A stretch of 64,000 nucleotides of DNA from Pelodera strongyloides. Its lineage: Eukaryota; Nematoda; Chromadorea; Rhabditida; Rhabditidae. Both the position numbers and the translations under genes were made by a program. The stretch's first letter is position 1. Every line of letters starts with the position of its first letter. The stretch covers positions 62,001 through 126,000 of the forward strand of contig JAANDG010000049.1 in assembly GCA_036852015.1 (NCBI GenBank), written 5' to 3'. A model generated the notes under the pieces. The model did not search any database, was not told the DNA's origin, and saw nothing but the letters and a program-made list of their open reading frames with translations. This document shows positions 61,601 to 64,000 of this stretch, piece by piece.

Positions 61601-63234
61601 TGAAGTAAGTTTCCGGTATATTGTTTATACATTGATGTTACTGCCAGAAATAATGAAGATACATAATTTCCTGATTGTTCACCGTAAATGTTCGAGTTTT
61701 TTACGCACATCGACCCTCATATCTTCACTGTTTATCTTTCACAGATCTCCCAATTGGTGTGAGAACGTGAAACCCCGCATTGCACAGTACGATACTTCCG
61801 GTGAATCTTTCGAAGAAGCGTCAACTGAGCTGCCGGCCAACATCTCTGCGGAATTCATATTTGATGGTAAGCCTTCCGCTTTGTTACGGAATTGCGATAT
61901 GTGTGCACAGCCTTATTTTCACCTTTGAGTGCATTATAGTGTTTCGTTGCAGCTTAGTTCGTACAAGTTATTAACAAAGTTGCATTTAAAGTGTAGGAGA
62001 CTTGGGCGTACGAAATAGGATGAGATAGAATATATTATAGAAGACGATGACGAATTGCCCGTTCAACTGAACCGAATGGCTCCTCCTGAGAGACCTCGGC
62101 CGCCTAGCAGAACCGATCGCCCAATCACGGTAACTTTATTCATCGCCAGTTTTTTTGTTGTTATTCTGACTGTTTTCTTTCCCATCAATACTTTTTTTGT
62201 GTCATGTGTAATAGAACGCATTCTTCCATCTCGAGTAATATTGAACTGTTTCAGCCGTCTATACAAACATAAAGGTATACAGTACTGTCGTAAAGTCGTT
62301 GTTCGTCCTTTCCTTCTTCCACTTCTGATTTGAATTGCTGTTTTGCATTGTGATTGTAGTTGTACTTACGTAGTCGTGCCCCAAGTGCTTGGTTTATACT
62401 TCAATGACGATGAAGCATGAAAGTGAGACAACTTATAGTTCTACTATTTCAGGCGAACGGCAACGCCTATTCACGCACGTCGCCACACAATTTCGACTTC
62501 TTTGGTGTGTATTTTGACATAATGCAATGGTAGCCATAATTGTATGAATAATAGTCAGTATTGTTATGGCTGACAAACTGAACCTGCTGTTGTACTATAA
62601 GTGCTTAAACATGCTGTACTATGAGTATCGTCGTTCATTTTCTATTTCTCTTCTTTCAGCCTCGCCCAGTTCTTCTCTGTCTCCGGTTCCGTCCATCCCA
62701 CACCGTTGTGCCCCAGCCCCTCCTATTCCCGCCATGGCTACATCGGTCCCCAGTTCTTCTCTGTCTCCGGTTCCGTCCATCCCACACCGTTGCGCCCCAG
62801 CCCCTCCTATTCCCGCCATGGCTACATCGGTCCCAGTTGGTGGGGCTTCGTCTTCTAATTCTACATCAACATCAGTGAGTGGATCATGGAATGAAGCCAC
62901 CAATCCAGACCCTTGGGGACTAGATGCCTGGGGTGACAAAACGACTTCATCAAACAATTCACTCAACATCCCCGAACCCTTCTCGCTCTCAGTAGGGCCA
63001 AAGGTAAATGGCAATAACAATCCAACCAATGTGCCTCCACTGTCTACAAGCTATCAACCTCCGTCTGGATTTGATAATACTCCATGGCCAAATACCAGTG
63101 CTTCTCCTCAGCTAGGACTACACCATGTTGCCTCTGCACCCAATATGAGACAAGGGCAAACACAAAGACAGATTAGTGTGGATCAGGTTCCCCGGATACC
63201 ACCTAGGCCTAAGTTTACCAACTGGATGCAATAG
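46681..63234 (+). CDS. SYNJ1: Synaptojanin (Sac1 + inositol 5-phosphatase), complete, 34 coding exons
   Basis: All 33 junctions keep phase; 1208 aa. First exon 46681-46804, last 62660-63234. Sac1 (about 1-480) has CLDCLDRT (379-386), the intact CX5R(T) catalytic site. The 5-phosphatase (about 524-850) has [23 protein letters not shown] and SDHRPV, all catalytic. An RRM-like DUF1866 block ([13 protein letters not shown]) follows. The tail from about 970 is Pro/Ser-rich with [14 protein letters not shown], a DPWG motif for clathrin-adaptor binding and a 28-residue tandem duplication. It dephosphorylates PI(4,5)P2 and PI4P to uncoat endocytic, mainly synaptic, vesicles; C. elegans unc-26 is the relative. 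The ATG at 46681 directly follows TTTTTAG, a likely trans-splice site. A GC-AG intron follows 57714, and an AAG acceptor precedes 58492. The intron 51100-57648 hosts another gene. Confidence 0.97.
54946..56110 (-). CDS. Nested gene: predicted 123-aa secreted protein, 5 exons
   Basis: Exons (minus): 56110-56075, 55908-55840, 55720-55601, 55274-55230, 55047-54946. Every exon is a multiple of three, every junction is phase 0, and the frame ends in TAA. The product starts [19 protein letters not shown], a clear signal peptide with a VSA|QK cleavage site. A mature part of about 104 aa follows, with two cysteines (SCLCPRSQQ), Tyr-rich stretches ([22 protein letters not shown]) and the tail YSYGSDYRK. 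No family recognised. It lies antisense in a synaptojanin intron with its own TATA-like box upstream. Weak points: the AAG acceptor at 55909 and the small exons. The signal peptide is built from two exons, which argues against chance. Confidence 0.7.
55335..55575. repeat. Two-copy imperfect tandem repeat, about 115 bp each
   Basis: TAAGTTGAAACGTAGTTTTT followed by GGAATCACCATTGCACCATA at 55340 recurs as TAAGTTGAAACGTAGTTTTT then GGAACCAGCATTTCACCATA at 55460. Both copies go on to GGGCTCA and end at ATGACGCATTT. It lies in the intron between nested-gene exons 55720-55601 and 55274-55230. Confidence 0.75.
56300..56308 (-). promoter_or_regulatory. TATA-like box of the nested gene
   Basis: CTATATATAG on the minus strand, about 190 bp before the ATG at 56110. 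It would place a transcription start near 56270 and a 5' UTR of about 160 bp with no upstream ATG that I noticed. A GC-rich patch lies just beyond it. Inferred only from position and sequence. Confidence 0.4.
57715..57910 (+). other. GC-AG intron of synaptojanin
   Basis: The exon ends SKQ at 57714 (AACAG|GCTAGT) and the next begins at 57911 after GCTATTCTAG with ESFDLFLSG. Only the GC donor gives a frame that matches the family (SKQ joined to ES/EA). The GT at 57732-57733 would shift the frame into a stop in the candidate exon at 57848. Confidence 0.75.
60539..60692. mobile_element. MITE with 'AAAGTACAGTAGGCGCG' TIRs, in synaptojanin intron
   Basis: TTAAAGTACAGTAGGCGCGTG then CCAAGCCTTTGGACTCCCGA at the left; the right end is the near-perfect complement ending ACTGTACTTTAT. 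Arms are about 40 bp and the total about 154 bp. It sits between synaptojanin exons 60372-60475 and 60750-60916. Confidence 0.85.
62665..62832 (+). repeat. 84-bp tandem duplication in the synaptojanin last exon
   Basis: Two near-identical 84-bp units start at 62665 and 62749 and differ at about one base (CGTTGTGCC against CGTTGCGCC). Each encodes 28 residues beginning [13 protein letters not shown] and ending AMATSVP, so the duplication is in frame and lengthens the proline-rich tail. Confidence 0.95.
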
Positions 63235-64000
63235 TTCACTTAATCATTTCGAACAACACACTATCGACGAATCAAAATATAAATTAGGAGCATGCAAAGG
63301 ATAATTTATTCTGATTTAACTATCTTCATATTTGATCAAATGTGTAGGTGCCTTTTACCTTGTTTTATCACTGACATATTTTTTTAGGGTTTGATGGCTT
63401 TTAGTGCTTATGACTTACGAAACTATAGATTTTCATCCATGTGTGGATGAAGTACCTTATTCTTATTTGTACTGTAGTATTTAGCACATAGTTGTCCTCT
63501 TATTTTGCCACAATTCCCCTGTAAACGGTTGGCTTTTTCTACTTACAGTTCGCTTTTTAAAATAAAATGTTAAGTAGGTTGTAAGCGAGTATTTTAGTCG
63601 TGTGCCATAGTTCATTGCTTAATTACTCTTGAATGTAATACAGAATAGGAAAGTATTTAAATTTTTATTGTTGTTATTGGTGCCCCAATTTACAATTCTT
63701 GCCCTTAGAAGTTGTGAGTATACATATGTACAAATGTACTGTAGTTGTTGTGTAATTCAGAACGGTTGTGCGCTAGTCAGTTTCGGTCGTATAGTTCGGC
63801 TTTATTTGCAGTAAATTATTTATATACGCATGTTGCAAGTCTGTGGAAATGTGAAACGCAAACAAGGAAAAATATTACATGTTCAGAGTTTACTTCAAAA
63901 GATACAGTAGTTGAGACAATATTTCACCGTTTGGTAGTCTTCTTTTTGTGCGAATTTGATTTGGGTGAGGACGTCGTTTCAGTTTCCCGATCAGAGTACT
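63235..64000 (+). other. Synaptojanin 3' UTR and downstream
   Basis: A poly(A) signal AATAAA lies at 63561-63566, 327 bp after the stop codon. Beyond it the DNA is AT-rich and I see no exon, repeat or RNA gene before the window ends. Confidence 0.6.
63561..63566 (+). terminator. Poly(A) signal of synaptojanin
   Basis: AATAAA within TTTTTAAAATAAAATG on the gene strand. An earlier, weaker variant may be used, but this is the only perfect hexamer I noticed near the stop. Confidence 0.6.

Overview
The window is nuclear DNA from a nematode. An 11-copy TTAGGC tract at 2539-2604 is the nematode telomere unit. An exact 22-nt SL1 spliced-leader sequence lies at 38233-38254. The protein-coding genes are rich in introns, with TTTTCAG/TTTTAG acceptors. 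I cannot name the genus. The host genes below were rebuilt by hand: splice sites were chosen so that reading phase is kept across every junction and the product matches a family I know. No database search was run.

Layout: (1) 5.2-8.9 kb, + strand: the last ten coding exons of a PDZRN3/4-like (LNX-family) protein ending in a PDZ-ligand tail. (2) 9-20 kb: a gene-poor stretch of miniature inverted-repeat elements (MITEs), a tRNA-like relic and GA tracts. (3) 20.2-23.0 kb, - strand: a complete nine-exon CDK20/CCRK-type kinase (343 aa). (4) 23.5-28.7 kb: a 5.2-kb inverted repeat with tRNA-like sequence in each arm and a separate 437-bp palindrome inside. Its right arm abuts the 3' end of a BEL/Pao-type gag ORF (28.7-30.0 kb, - strand). 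Two direct copies of a ~510-bp LTR-like sequence lie just beyond (30.7-32.0 kb). (5) 32.6-33.6 kb, + strand: a small four-exon gene for a predicted 101-aa single-pass membrane protein. (6) 34.2-38.0 kb, - strand: complete dynactin subunit 4 (DCTN4, 11 exons, 411 aa). (7) 38.2-42.3 kb, + strand: a decayed CR1-like LINE whose 5' end is SL1, head to head with DCTN4. (8) 46.7-63.2 kb, + strand: complete synaptojanin (34 coding exons, 1208 aa). A 6.5-kb intron of this gene holds a separate five-exon gene on the opposite strand for a predicted 123-aa secreted protein.

The host genes have unrelated roles: membrane-traffic phosphoinositide turnover (synaptojanin), dynein cargo motor (dynactin), ciliary/cell-cycle kinase (CDK20) and a synapse or scaffold E3-type protein (PDZRN). 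There is no sign of an operon or gene cluster. The mobile fraction is dominated by MITE-like elements, many flanked by TTAA. They sit in introns and intergenic DNA, some nested or end to end. The observations most worth following up are the SL1-tipped LINE, the secreted-protein gene nested in synaptojanin, and the CDK20 activation loop, where an acidic EEE replaces the region of the usual threonine.
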